From Gammaproteobacteria bacterium (GTDB lineage Bacteria; Pseudomonadota; Gammaproteobacteria; Steroidobacterales; Woeseiaceae), in the NCBI GenBank assembly GCA_024640305.1, contig JAHEFG010000006.1, positions 1-64,000 on the forward strand: a stretch of 64,000 bases of DNA, written 5' to 3'. Under the pieces are notes generated by a model. The model was given only the letters and a program-made list of their open reading frames with translations. It was not told the origin of the DNA and searched no databases. Positions 18,172 through 26,474 of this stretch are shown one piece after another (the first letter of the stretch is position 1; each line of letters starts with the position of its first letter). The position numbers and the translations under genes are program-made.

Positions 18172-19533
18172 TTGGAAACTTTAAGATTCAGAGAAAAACT
18201 GGGTTACGGCCTCGGCGATACCGCATCCAATTTCTTCTTCGCCACATTCAACGTCTTCCTGCTCTACTACTACACAGATATTTTCGGCCTGTCCGCTGCA
18301 GCTGTTGGCACGATGTTCCTCGTCACCAAGATACTCGACGCTGTCAGCGACCCGATAATGGGCCTGATCGCCGATCGGACGGATTCCCGCTGGGGTAAGT
18401 TTCGACCCTACTTGTTGTGGGCGGCAGTTCCATATGGTCTTTGCGGCTATGCGATGTTCGCCAATCCCGACCTTTCTTATACCGGCAAACTGATTTATGC
18501 CTATGTAACTTATTCGCTGATGATGCTGGCCTACACCGCAATCAACGTGCCCTACTCGGCGTTGATGGGAGTGATATCGCCCTCGTCGATCGAACGCACC
18601 AAGGTTGCCAGCTACCGTTTCTTCTGTGCTTTCGCCGCAGGATGGCTGGTTGGCACGTTTGTTACACCGCTGAAAAACATCCTCGGCGGTGGCAACGAAG
18701 CCCTTGGATTTAAACTCACCATGGCAATCTTCGCGGTTGTCTCAGTTACCCTGTTCTGGATCACGTTTGCGACAACCAAAGAACGTGTCATTCCCACGCC
18801 CACCAAGTCCGATTTGAAACTTGATTTTAAGGCTTTACTCGCAAATGGCCCCTGGAGAGCATTGTTCGCGACCGGGATCTTCACGTTGATCAATATCGCC
18901 GTGCGCAATGGCACCTTGTTGTATTACTTCAAGTACTACGTGGGTGACGATGGCACCCGGATTTTCCTGATCTTCGACAAGACTGCGGTGTTCCTGTCGT
19001 TGGGCCTGCTGGCGATGATGGTCGGCGTTGCGTTGACGAAGGCATTGAGTCAACGTTTCGAGAAACGCCAACTCATGATTGTGCTGTCCCTGCTGAATGC
19101 ACTTTCGATGGCAGCGTTCTATTTTACGCCTCCGAATTACTACTGGCTGATGGTTGCCATCAATTGTGCGGGCATGTTAGCCGCGGGACCGACTCCGGCA
19201 CTGGTGTGGTCCATGTATGCAGATTGCGCTGATTACGGCGAGTGGAAAAGCGGACGGCGCACAACTGCACTGGTGTTTTCCACTGTGCAGTTTTCGCACA
19301 AGATGGGCCTTGCAGTTGGTGCGGGTTTTGCCGGAATTATCCTGTCCTGGTTTGGTTTCGTGGCAAATGAAACTCAAACGGCGACGTCAATGGCGGGCAT
19401 CCGATTTATGTTCAGCATCTTTCCCGCCGCGTTTGCGATCATGGGTATAGTCGCTATCTACTTCTACCGCATTGACAGAAATACGATCAGGGAGATGGAG
19501 CGGGACCTGTCAGCACGACACAGCCCCGCTTAG
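18172..19533 (+). CDS. second GPH-family sugar symporter (MFS)
   Basis: This 453-residue transporter has about 12 membrane helices. It shows the same GPH loop as its neighbour (DAVSDPIMGLIADRTDSRWGK), then SALMGVISPSSIERTKVASYRF. The start chosen is the TTG at 18172, eight bases after AGGATCC and one base after the preceding stop. The longer reading from 18070 overlaps the previous gene by 101 bases and adds a charged leader unlike the family. It is likely co-transcribed with the first symporter. Its 3' end overlaps the convergent ribA by four bases. Confidence 0.9.
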   Translation: METLRFREKLGYGLGDTASNFFFATFNVFLLYYYTDIFGLSAAAVGTMFLVTKILDAVSDPIMGLIADRTDSRWGKFRPYLLWAAVPYGLCGYAMFANPDLSYTGKLIYAYVTYSLMMLAYTAINVPYSALMGVISPSSIERTKVASYRFFCAFAAGWLVGTFVTPLKNILGGGNEALGFKLTMAIFAVVSVTLFWITFATTKERVIPTPTKSDLKLDFKALLANGPWRALFATGIFTLINIAVRNGTLLYYFKYYVGDDGTRIFLIFDKTAVFLSLGLLAMMVGVALTKALSQRFEKRQLMIVLSLLNALSMAAFYFTPPNYYWLMVAINCAGMLAAGPTPALVWSMYADCADYGEWKSGRRTTALVFSTVQFSHKMGLAVGAGFAGIILSWFGFVANETQTATSMAGIRFMFSIFPAAFAIMGIVAIYFYRIDRNTIREMERDLSARHSPA

Positions 19534-20357
19534 TCCTCGCAGATATCCTCGTCGGCCAGTTTGTGGCCCCAGCCCTGCTTTGCAGCCAGGTAACGGCGAT
19601 TCGATCTGGTGACGCCAAAAACATGTTTTACGGCCGTGATATCGGTCAACCCGGCAGCCGTCAGGTCGTCGATTTTCTTCGGGTTATTCGTCAACAGTCG
19701 AAACGGCCCATCCTTGCGGAAGAATTTGATTAACGCCGCAGCATCGCTGAAATCCCGAGAATCATCTGGCAGACCCAGCGTGCGATTCGCCTGGTAAGTA
19801 TCCTCGCCGCCATCCTGTAACAGGTAAGTGGCCGCCTTCGCCCACAGACCGATGCCTCGCCCTTCGTGACCCGACATGTATATCAGCATGCCGCCCTGCT
19901 CATCTTTGCTGATCAGGTCTATCGCAGACTGAAATTGCGGCCCGCACTCGCAGCGTTGCGAGCCAAAGACATCACCGGTCATACAACTCGAATGCACGCG
20001 CACAAGTGGATTCGTCCAGGTCTCCGGGTTTCCGATCAACAAGACGCTGTTGACGGCCATCGATGACGCCAGTTCAGCGAAAGATCGCTGGCCGTGCTTC
20101 GCGCTCAACTCGGCGGCGAAGTCTTCGATCTTCGTCAACTCGGTATTGCGCACAGTGGCGTACCACTGCACATCGACTGTGTTCTCGCCGAGAAGCAAGG
20201 GCAGCGGTATCGGACCCAGCGCGCTTATGCTGCCGCTCCCGGACGCCGCCTGGTCGATCGGCACTTCAATACCCTGCCTGTCGATGCGGAACAGTTTGCC
20301 CGCCGCGACCAGGCGCTCCCGGACGGTCGGATCAATGTAAGTAAACATGGTCCGCAT
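19530..20357 (-). CDS. ribA: GTP cyclohydrolase II (riboflavin synthesis)
   Basis: RibA converts GTP to 2,5-diamino-6-ribosylamino-4(3H)-pyrimidinone 5'-phosphate, the first step of riboflavin synthesis. The zinc ligands are in SSCMTGDVFGSQRCECG (C125, C136, C138), and the catalytic loop is GHEGRGIGLWAK. At 275 residues it is longer than Escherichia coli RibA (about 196), with some 75 extra N-terminal residues. The start is set at the ATG at 20357, ten bases after GGTGGA; a GTG at 20372 is also possible. The gene stands alone between the symporter and the divergent TetR gene, whose operators lie in its upstream region. Confidence 0.93.
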   Translation of the reverse strand: MRTMFTYIDPTVRERLVAAGKLFRIDRQGIEVPIDQAASGSGSISALGPIPLPLLLGENTVDVQWYATVRNTELTKIEDFAAELSAKHGQRSFAELASSMAVNSVLLIGNPETWTNPLVRVHSSCMTGDVFGSQRCECGPQFQSAIDLISKDEQGGMLIYMSGHEGRGIGLWAKAATYLLQDGGEDTYQANRTLGLPDDSRDFSDAAALIKFFRKDGPFRLLTNNPKKIDDLTAAGLTDITAVKHVFGVTRSNRRYLAAKQGWGHKLADEDICED

Positions 20358-20391
20358 TATGAACGAATCCACCGTTTGTGACTCATTTCAC

Positions 20392-20420
20392 TTGCTGACC
20401 CATCGGTCATTAACTATAAT
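20392..20420 (+). promoter_or_regulatory. predicted promoter of the TetR-exporter operon
   Basis: TTGCTG (20392-20397), 17 bases, then TATAAT (20415-20420). One TetR-type operator covers the -35/spacer and the other begins just after the -10, so binding would block transcription. Confidence 0.6.
20395..20413. promoter_or_regulatory. TetR-type operator 1
   Basis: CTGACCCATCGGTCATTAA lies within the promoter. It is an imperfect palindrome (TGACC/GGTCA) and matches the second site in 15 of 19 positions, 28 bases upstream of it. Confidence 0.65.
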
Positions 20421-20443
20421 TACTGACCCGTTAGTCAGTAATT
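20418..20443. promoter_or_regulatory. TetR-type operator 2
   Basis: This is a perfect inverted repeat with 10-base arms (AATTACTGAC and GTCAGTAATT) around a six-base centre. It lies directly upstream of the TetR-family start codon and downstream of the -10 box. Confidence 0.75.
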
Positions 20444-20453
20444 GGGCGCACTC

Positions 20454-21071
20454 ATGCCAGAACCCCGTTTCCGTCGCCGCAAGGAAGACAGACCTCAGGA
20501 AATAACCGAGGCCGCACTCACCGCATTTGCCGAAAAGGGCTACGCCGCAACACGTGTTGATGACGTTGCCAAACGTGCCGGTGTCAGCAAGGGCCTGCTC
20601 TACCTGTACTTCAAGACGAAAGAGGATCTGTTCAAGGCTGTCATCCGCAGTTTCGTTGTACCGAGAATCGACGCGCTAACGACCATTATCGACAACTCGG
20701 AGATGTCCGCCGAAGAGTTTCTGCGCGGTCCCTTCTTTGAATTCGCAAGGACCTTGCCGGGATCGCACATATCTATTCTCATCCGGCTGATGATCGCCGA
20801 GGGTCCGAAGCACCCGGACCTGTTGCAGTTTTATTGGGACAATGTCGTGTCGCGAGGCCTGGGCGCCATTTCCGAGCTGCTCGAGCGCGGTGTGCAACAG
20901 GGAGAATTTCGTCGCTCAGCTGTAAATGAACTGCCGCATTTATTTGCGATGCCGGTGTTGTTCTCGGTTGTATTCCGATCGCTGTTTGAAAAGCAATGCC
21001 CAGACACCGACAAGCTGATCGGTGCGCAACTCGACTTGCTCATCGCGCACATGAAAGGAGACGTAGCATGA
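20454..21071 (+). CDS. TetR-family repressor of the adjacent exporter
   Basis: This 205-residue regulator has an N-terminal TetR helix-turn-helix (TRVDDVAKRAGVSKGLLYLYF) and a C-terminal ligand-binding region. The start at the ATG at 20454 is preferred over an in-frame TTG at 20442, which lies inside the operator. Two tandem operators sit just upstream, indicating autoregulation. Its stop overlaps the start of the HlyD-family gene (ATGA), so regulator and exporter form one operon. Confidence 0.92.
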   Translation: MPEPRFRRRKEDRPQEITEAALTAFAEKGYAATRVDDVAKRAGVSKGLLYLYFKTKEDLFKAVIRSFVVPRIDALTTIIDNSEMSAEEFLRGPFFEFARTLPGSHISILIRLMIAEGPKHPDLLQFYWDNVVSRGLGAISELLERGVQQGEFRRSAVNELPHLFAMPVLFSVVFRSLFEKQCPDTDKLIGAQLDLLIAHMKGDVA

Positions 21072-22036
21072 AGCTTCATAGCCAATGGGCAGCCATGGCA
21101 TGTGTGCTGATGATCAGTGCTTGTGACCCATCCTCGAACGGCGACCATGTCGTTGGAGAACTCGCCTCCGATCGCATTGAACTGACTGCCGAAAACTCGG
21201 AACCAGTTGTCGAGATACTCGTGGCCGAAGGCGAAGCGGTGATGGCAGGCCAGGTGTTGATGCGTCAGGACAACGCTCGTGCAACGGCACGCCTTGCTGA
21301 GTCGGATGCTGCGCTCGGCCAGGCGCAGGCACGGCTTGACGAGCTCGTGCGAGGGCCTCGAAGTGAGCAAATCTCTGCAGCGAGAGCAAACATGGACGGG
21401 GCCACTGACGAATTGACGTTTCGTCGTGCTGATTACACGCGCGTTCAGGAAATCTTCGCGAAGAATCTCGCATCACCTGATTTACTGGACCGCGCCAAGG
21501 CTGCACTTGACGCGGCGGAAGCAAACTCCAAATTGCGACGCGCCCAGTTACAGGAACTCCTGAGCGGAACGACCATTGAGGAACTCGCCCAGGCAGAACA
21601 ATCGCTTAAGCAGGCAGCGTCGCGACGTGACTTGCTTGCAGTAGATCTATCCCGGCATGACATCAAAGCACCCGTGGATGGCATCGTGGATAGTCGCCTG
21701 TTTGAACTCGGTGAACGCCCGGCGCCGGGACAGACGATGCTCGTAATGTTGCCAGCCGGACAACCCTATGCGCGAGTTTATGTTCCGGAGCATCTGCGCG
21801 TGCAGGTCAGTGTCGGTATGTCGGTTCTGATTTACGTCGATGGACTCGACGCCGCAATTGACGGGCGCGTGCGCTGGGTCTCTTCCGAAGCGGCATTCAC
21901 TCCCTACTACGCCCTTACGGAGAGAGACCGCGGCCATCTGACTTATCTCGCCAAGATCGATGTAGTCGAGGATCGGGAGCGTTTGCCGAACGGTATACCA
22001 GTCGACGTCGACCTCATGCTGAGTAACTCCGAGTGA
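21068..22036 (+). CDS. HlyD/YbhG-family membrane fusion lipoprotein
   Basis: This 322-residue periplasmic adaptor belongs to an ABC exporter. The signal peptide ends VLMISAC and is lipoprotein-like. A split biotinyl-lipoyl domain (VEILVAEGEAVMAGQVL near the start, then HDIKAPVDGIVDSRLFELGE) flanks a long alpha-hairpin with coiled-coil character. The start at the ATG at 21068 follows AAAGGAG and overlaps the TetR stop. A long alternative reading from 20996 lies inside the TetR gene and lacks a signal peptide. It should bridge the ABC transporter to an outer-membrane factor that is not encoded here. Confidence 0.92.
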   Translation: MKLHSQWAAMACVLMISACDPSSNGDHVVGELASDRIELTAENSEPVVEILVAEGEAVMAGQVLMRQDNARATARLAESDAALGQAQARLDELVRGPRSEQISAARANMDGATDELTFRRADYTRVQEIFAKNLASPDLLDRAKAALDAAEANSKLRRAQLQELLSGTTIEELAQAEQSLKQAASRRDLLAVDLSRHDIKAPVDGIVDSRLFELGERPAPGQTMLVMLPAGQPYARVYVPEHLRVQVSVGMSVLIYVDGLDAAIDGRVRWVSSEAAFTPYYALTERDRGHLTYLAKIDVVEDRERLPNGIPVDVDLMLSNSE

Positions 22037-22974
22037 GTGACGAATTCGCCATTCGTGCGCGCGGGCTGAGTAAACACTTCGGAGAACTTCGTGCCGTCGA
22101 TCGTCTCGACCTCGATGTTCCCAAGGCGTCCATCTACGGCTTTCTTGGTCCCAATGGATCAGGAAAATCCACAACCATTCGCATGCTGTGTGGTCTTCTG
22201 ACCCCAACCGAAGGCTCCGCTGACGTATTAGGATACCGCGTCCCGCAGCAATCGAAGAATCTGAAACCGAAGATCGGTTACATGACGCAGAGATTTTCCC
22301 TGTTCGGCGACATGACTGTGGTCGAGAACCTCGAATTTATCGCCGAAATCTACTCCGTTCCGTCCGCCCTTCGCGCCCCGCGCGTCGACGAGCTATTGCA
22401 GAAATACGATCTCGTGCCGCAGCGCAAACAGTTCGCCGGAACCATGAGCGGAGGCCAGAGACAGCGCCTCGCCCTGGCCTGTGCGGTGCTGCATAAGCCC
22501 GAGCTGTTGTTGCTCGATGAACCAACCAGCGCTGTGGATCCGCAAAGTCGGCGTGATTTCTGGGCCAATCTGTTTCGCCTTGCTGAAGCCGGCACAACCA
22601 TTCTTGTATCTACTCATTACATGGACGAGGCGGAGCGCTGCCACAAGCTCGCAATTCTCGATCACGGCGTCAAAGTCGCCGACGGATCGCCGCAGGAGTT
22701 GCAGGCCAATACCGGCATGACAATCGTCGAGATACTTGCCGAAGACCCGTACCGGGCGCAGACGATAGTCAATGATCTTCCAATGGTTGCCAGCGTCACG
22801 CAGCTCGGTATCAGGCTGCGAGTACTTGTTCCGGAATCATTTGGCGACGCACTGCAGCTTATTGAACAATCACTGAAGAACAATAACGTGGTCGCAGAAT
22901 CACACATAGCCCATGCGACACTCGAGGACGTGTTCGTTGCGGTCACCCTGCAGCCAATGCAGCGTGCAGCATGA
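22033..22974 (+). CDS. ABC transporter ATP-binding protein (YbhF-type)
   Basis: This 313-residue ATPase has Walker A GPNGSGKST (residues 39-47), signature MSGGQRQR, Walker B ELLLLDEPTS and a switch His in VSTHYMDEAERC. It uses a GTG start that overlaps the adaptor stop by four bases. It contains one nucleotide-binding domain, half the size of the double-domain YbhF, so it must dimerise. It energises the ABC-2 permease encoded next. Confidence 0.94.
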   Translation: MSDEFAIRARGLSKHFGELRAVDRLDLDVPKASIYGFLGPNGSGKSTTIRMLCGLLTPTEGSADVLGYRVPQQSKNLKPKIGYMTQRFSLFGDMTVVENLEFIAEIYSVPSALRAPRVDELLQKYDLVPQRKQFAGTMSGGQRQRLALACAVLHKPELLLLDEPTSAVDPQSRRDFWANLFRLAEAGTTILVSTHYMDEAERCHKLAILDHGVKVADGSPQELQANTGMTIVEILAEDPYRAQTIVNDLPMVASVTQLGIRLRVLVPESFGDALQLIEQSLKNNNVVAESHIAHATLEDVFVAVTLQPMQRAA

Positions 22975-24068
22975 AATCCCTGGGCAGACTCATCGCGGTC
23001 ACGCGCAAAGAAGTTCGTCAGTTGCGGCGTGACCGACTTACATTCGCGATGATCTTCGGCATGCCGATGATGCAGATCCTGTTGTTCGGCTATGCAATCA
23101 ACACCGATGTTCGCAACCTGAAAACCGCCGTCGCTGACGAGGCAAACACACATCTGTCGCGCGAGCTCATCTCCCAAATAGGTCAATCGCAGGTCGCCAA
23201 CATCGTAAAACGCGCAAGTTCTGTTGCCGAATTGGAATCTTTGCTGCGCACTGGCGATGTATCGATTGGCGTTGCTATTCCACCGGATTTCGACCGCCGC
23301 GTAATTGACGACAATCGCTCGGCGATACAACTCCTCGTAGATGGCAGTGACCCGACGGTCCTCGGTGTCGCCAACCAGTTGCGCGGCATGCCTGTCAGCT
23401 TCGACTCGAATCGGCGCCAGACGGTACTATCTGCTATTGAGGTGCGTCCGTACTACAACCCCGAACGACGCACTCCCGTGAACATCGTGCCCGGACTTAT
23501 GGGCGTCATACTCACAATGACAATGATGATTTTCACGGCCGTGGCCATCGTGCGTGAGCGCGAGCACGGCAACCTGGAGTTATTGATTAACACCCCTGTC
23601 ACTTCCTTCGAGCTCATGACAGGGAAGATCCTGCCGTACATCGCTATAGGGATGATACAGCTGGCAGTGATTCTGGGAATCGGAGACCTCCTGTTCGATG
23701 TGCCAGTGCGTGGCAGTGTGCTGGATCTGTATCTTGCTGCCAGTTTGTTCATTGCAGCGAATCTGGCATTGGGTCTGTTCGTCTCGACGATGGTTTCGAC
23801 CCAGTTTCAGGCCATGCAGGCCACTTTTTTCCTGATGATGCCGTCGATCCTGCTATCCGGCTTCATATTTCCATTCGACGGCATGCCCATCGTCGCGCAG
23901 TACATTGGCGAAGCGCTTCCGATTACGCACTTTATCCGCTTGACGCGCGGCATCATGCTGCGCGAGGCAACGTTGGGCGATTTGCCATTCGCCCTGATCT
24001 ACCTGGCCACATTTTCAGCTGTCGCGATGACCGCAGCAGCATTGAGATTCTCGAAGCGCCTTGACTAG
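22971..24068 (+). CDS. ABC-2 type permease (YbhS/YhhJ-like)
   Basis: This 365-residue permease has one N-terminal membrane helix, a periplasmic domain of about 140 residues and five further helices. The ABC-2 motif AIVREREHGNLELLINTPV lies before the second helix. The start overlaps the ATPase stop (ATGA). Related operons in enterobacteria carry two permease genes; here there is one, so a homodimer is expected. The substrate is unknown, probably a toxic hydrophobic or cationic compound given the TetR control. Confidence 0.92.
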   Translation: MKSLGRLIAVTRKEVRQLRRDRLTFAMIFGMPMMQILLFGYAINTDVRNLKTAVADEANTHLSRELISQIGQSQVANIVKRASSVAELESLLRTGDVSIGVAIPPDFDRRVIDDNRSAIQLLVDGSDPTVLGVANQLRGMPVSFDSNRRQTVLSAIEVRPYYNPERRTPVNIVPGLMGVILTMTMMIFTAVAIVREREHGNLELLINTPVTSFELMTGKILPYIAIGMIQLAVILGIGDLLFDVPVRGSVLDLYLAASLFIAANLALGLFVSTMVSTQFQAMQATFFLMMPSILLSGFIFPFDGMPIVAQYIGEALPITHFIRLTRGIMLREATLGDLPFALIYLATFSAVAMTAAALRFSKRLD

Positions 24069-24338
24069 CACACGCTCTGCTCCCGCGGCTCGGTTCACTA
24101 CACGGCCGTCTAGCGGGGCGTTTATCGAGGGAAGTAGAGCGCAGCGTGCGCAGCACGCGAGCCATGACCGAGAGAAATGCGCCGTTTGCCGGCCGTGTGA
24201 TGCTCCGTATCGCGGGCGCAGACAGTGAAGAGGAAGCACAATACTGCCGTCATCCGTTCAACTCTAAACTCCCTTAGACTCGCAATACTCGACCAATTCT
24301 GATCCAATCAGCACCAGAATGAACTGACCCCCGGTATT
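24069..24338. other. intergenic region with no gene seen
   Basis: There are 270 bases between the permease and the response regulator. I see no open frame with coding character. A small inverted repeat GCGTGC/GCACGC at 24144-24158 has no T-run after it, so I do not call it a terminator. Confidence 0.5.
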
Positions 24339-24953
24339 ATGACGCAGAATCTAGACAAGCAAGCTACAGTTTTCATCGTCGATGACGATCCCGCAATTCG
24401 GTTCGCGATGCAGGCGCTGATGGACTCGGTCAACATTGAGCACGAGATCTATGCTTCAGGTGATGAGTTCCTGGAGAGCGCGGCGGAACAGCGTCCGGGC
24501 TGCCTCGTGCTCGATATCCGTATGCCCGGTCTCGGCGGCCTGGAGCTGCAGGAAGAACTGATTCGGCGCGGCAGCAGCTTGCCGATCATATTTATCACCG
24601 GGCACGGCGATGTGCCAATGGCTGTCGACGCCATGCAGAAAGGTGCTGTCGATTTCATTCAAAAGCCGTTCCGCGACCAGGATCTGCTCGACCGGGTACA
24701 CGAGGCACTGAAAACCGACCAGGAAAGACGTGAGGAACAACAGGCACACGCTGAAGTTGCTGAGCGACTCGCGCGCCTCACGAATCGCGAACGCGAAGTA
24801 TTCGACCTCGTTGTCACAGGCAAGCCAAACAAAGTCATTGCTTATGATCTGGGCGTTAGTCAGCGCACCGTCGAAATTCACCGCGCGCGCGTCATGGAGA
24901 AAATGCAGGCCAGGTCGCTAGCCGACCTTGTCAAAATGCATATGACAGCCTGA
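24339..24953 (+). CDS. FixJ-family response regulator
   Basis: This 204-residue two-domain regulator has a receiver domain with the acidic pocket VDDD, phospho-acceptor D59 in LVLDIRMPG, Thr in FITGHGD and Lys in IQKPF, followed by a LuxR-type helix-turn-helix (LTNREREVFDLVVTGKPNKV). It belongs to the FixJ/NarL-like group that activates respiratory or redox genes. No histidine kinase gene is adjacent, so it is an orphan; the PAS hybrid kinase encoded at 32740-34311 is a possible partner. It is convergent with the DksA-like gene. Confidence 0.92.
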   Translation: MTQNLDKQATVFIVDDDPAIRFAMQALMDSVNIEHEIYASGDEFLESAAEQRPGCLVLDIRMPGLGGLELQEELIRRGSSLPIIFITGHGDVPMAVDAMQKGAVDFIQKPFRDQDLLDRVHEALKTDQERREEQQAHAEVAERLARLTNREREVFDLVVTGKPNKVIAYDLGVSQRTVEIHRARVMEKMQARSLADLVKMHMTA

Positions 24954-24955
24954 CC

Positions 24956-25300
24956 CTACAACCTCCTGCGTTTGCGCTCGTCAAACTCGGCACATTCAAT
25001 GCACTCATCCGCATACGGATAAGCTTCAAGTCGGCCAAGCTGAATTTTTTCGCCGCACTCCACGCACGTGCCGAACTCGCCTGAGTCCATGCGTCCTAGC
25101 GCAGCAACGATCTTGACCAGTTCTCTGCGAGCCTCGTTGCCCAGGGCATCAACGACTTCGCTATCCTCGAGCTCTTTTGCCTGTTCCTTGGAATCTGCAT
25201 TCAGGCCGCGACGCAGATTCTGCGTGATCCGATCGAGTCGCAGACCCAGTTCGTTCTTTTTTTGTTCAAGCTGCAGGCGCAAGCCCTCATACCCCGGCAT
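24956..25300 (-). CDS. DksA/TraR-family zinc-finger protein
   Basis: This 114-residue protein has an N-terminal coiled coil (residues 5-45) and a C-terminal four-cysteine zinc finger, C79-x2-C82 and C100-x2-C103. DksA-type proteins bind the RNA polymerase secondary channel and modify promoter responses. It is shorter than DksA (about 150), which points to one of the small DksA/TraR relatives. It is encoded alone, divergent from the universal stress protein. Confidence 0.9.
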   Translation of the reverse strand: MPGYEGLRLQLEQKKNELGLRLDRITQNLRRGLNADSKEQAKELEDSEVVDALGNEARRELVKIVAALGRMDSGEFGTCVECGEKIQLGRLEAYPYADECIECAEFDERKRRRL

Positions 25301-25491
25301 GGCGAAGTTCCTTCTAAATTCGTCTTGCTAATCTACGCGTCAGGACAGCGCCTCGGTAATTAGTACATCCCCTTACGCTCCCGTACGTAAAAGCCACTAT
25401 GCCCTAGGCATCACGCCTTATGGAAAGGTCGGTGCAACGGAAATATTCTCTTTCTTGAGTGGTAGGTGTATTTCGAACAACAGAGGAAGTT

Positions 25492-26454
25492 ATGCGCACG
25501 ATTACCAGGATTCTGTCGGTCATAGATCCGACAGCAAAAGACCAGCCGGCATTGCGACATGCGGCCTGGCTTGCCGAACGCGCAGGTGCGGAACTCGAAT
25601 TGCTAGTTTGTTATTACAATGAATACCTTAGTGGAGACCGCCTTTTCGACTCACCATCGTTGGAGAAAGCACGCGGCGAGGTCATTGCCAACCAGGAGCA
25701 ACACCTCGAACTGCTCGCCGAGCCGATTCGCAAGGCCGGGGTCGTCGTTACAACGACAGCGGTTTGGGATCACCCCTTGTTTGAAGGCATCGTGCGTCAT
25801 GCTATCAGTAGCAATGCGGACATCGTCTTCAAGGACACGCACCACCATTCGGCGGTAACGCGGGCGCTCCTGACAAACACTGACTGGAACCTCATTCGCA
25901 CTTGTCCGATTCCTCTTTGGCTCGTCAAGCCAAAAGACCTCCCCGAAAAGCCAATTTTCGTCGCGGCCATCGATCCGATGAACCAACATGACAAGCCGGC
26001 GGCGCTTGATGACGAGATAATACAAATCAGCAAACTCCTCGGCGAAACGGTCGGAGGCGAGGTTCACGCGTTCCACTCTTACGATCCGCGCATTGCGGTC
26101 GCAACGGCGACAGCCAATGCCTATATCCCCGTCTCGCTGCCGTTCGACGAAATCGAGCAGCAGATGCACGAGGACCATCAGAAACGGTTCACTGAGATCA
26201 CCTCCTTCCATGGCCTTGCCGACGACCACGCGCACCTTGTTGCGGGCTTAACTCACGAGGAGCTTCCGCTGATCGCTGAAAACCTTAAGGCCGACGTTGT
26301 TGTAATGGGTGCTGTTGCGCGCAATCGCTGGAAGCGGCTATTCATCGGCGCAACTGCGGAACGAACACTTGAGCACCTGCCTTGCGACCTGCTGATTATC
26401 AAGCCGGACTGGTTCCAGTCACCGGTAGAGCTGACCACACACAACGCCGCCTGA
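25492..26454 (+). CDS. tandem universal stress protein (UspE-like)
   Basis: This 320-residue cytoplasmic protein is built of two Usp domains (residues 1-145 and 150-305). The second ends with the ATP-loop-like VVMGAVARNRWKRLFIGATAERTLEHLPCDLLIIKP. The start at the ATG at 25492 follows AGAGGAAG; an in-frame codon at 25459 has no ribosome site. Its length and tandem layout match UspE, which is often under anaerobic (FNR-type) control. I did not find a clear FNR box in the 190 bases upstream. Confidence 0.92.
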   Translation: MRTITRILSVIDPTAKDQPALRHAAWLAERAGAELELLVCYYNEYLSGDRLFDSPSLEKARGEVIANQEQHLELLAEPIRKAGVVVTTTAVWDHPLFEGIVRHAISSNADIVFKDTHHHSAVTRALLTNTDWNLIRTCPIPLWLVKPKDLPEKPIFVAAIDPMNQHDKPAALDDEIIQISKLLGETVGGEVHAFHSYDPRIAVATATANAYIPVSLPFDEIEQQMHEDHQKRFTEITSFHGLADDHAHLVAGLTHEELPLIAENLKADVVVMGAVARNRWKRLFIGATAERTLEHLPCDLLIIKPDWFQSPVELTTHNAA

Positions 26455-26474
26455 TACCGCGCTAAAGTCTCTGC

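Noticed and set aside
24144-24158. Hairpin GCGTGC/GCACGC as terminator of the exporter operon
   Set aside because: Only six base pairs and no following T-run.
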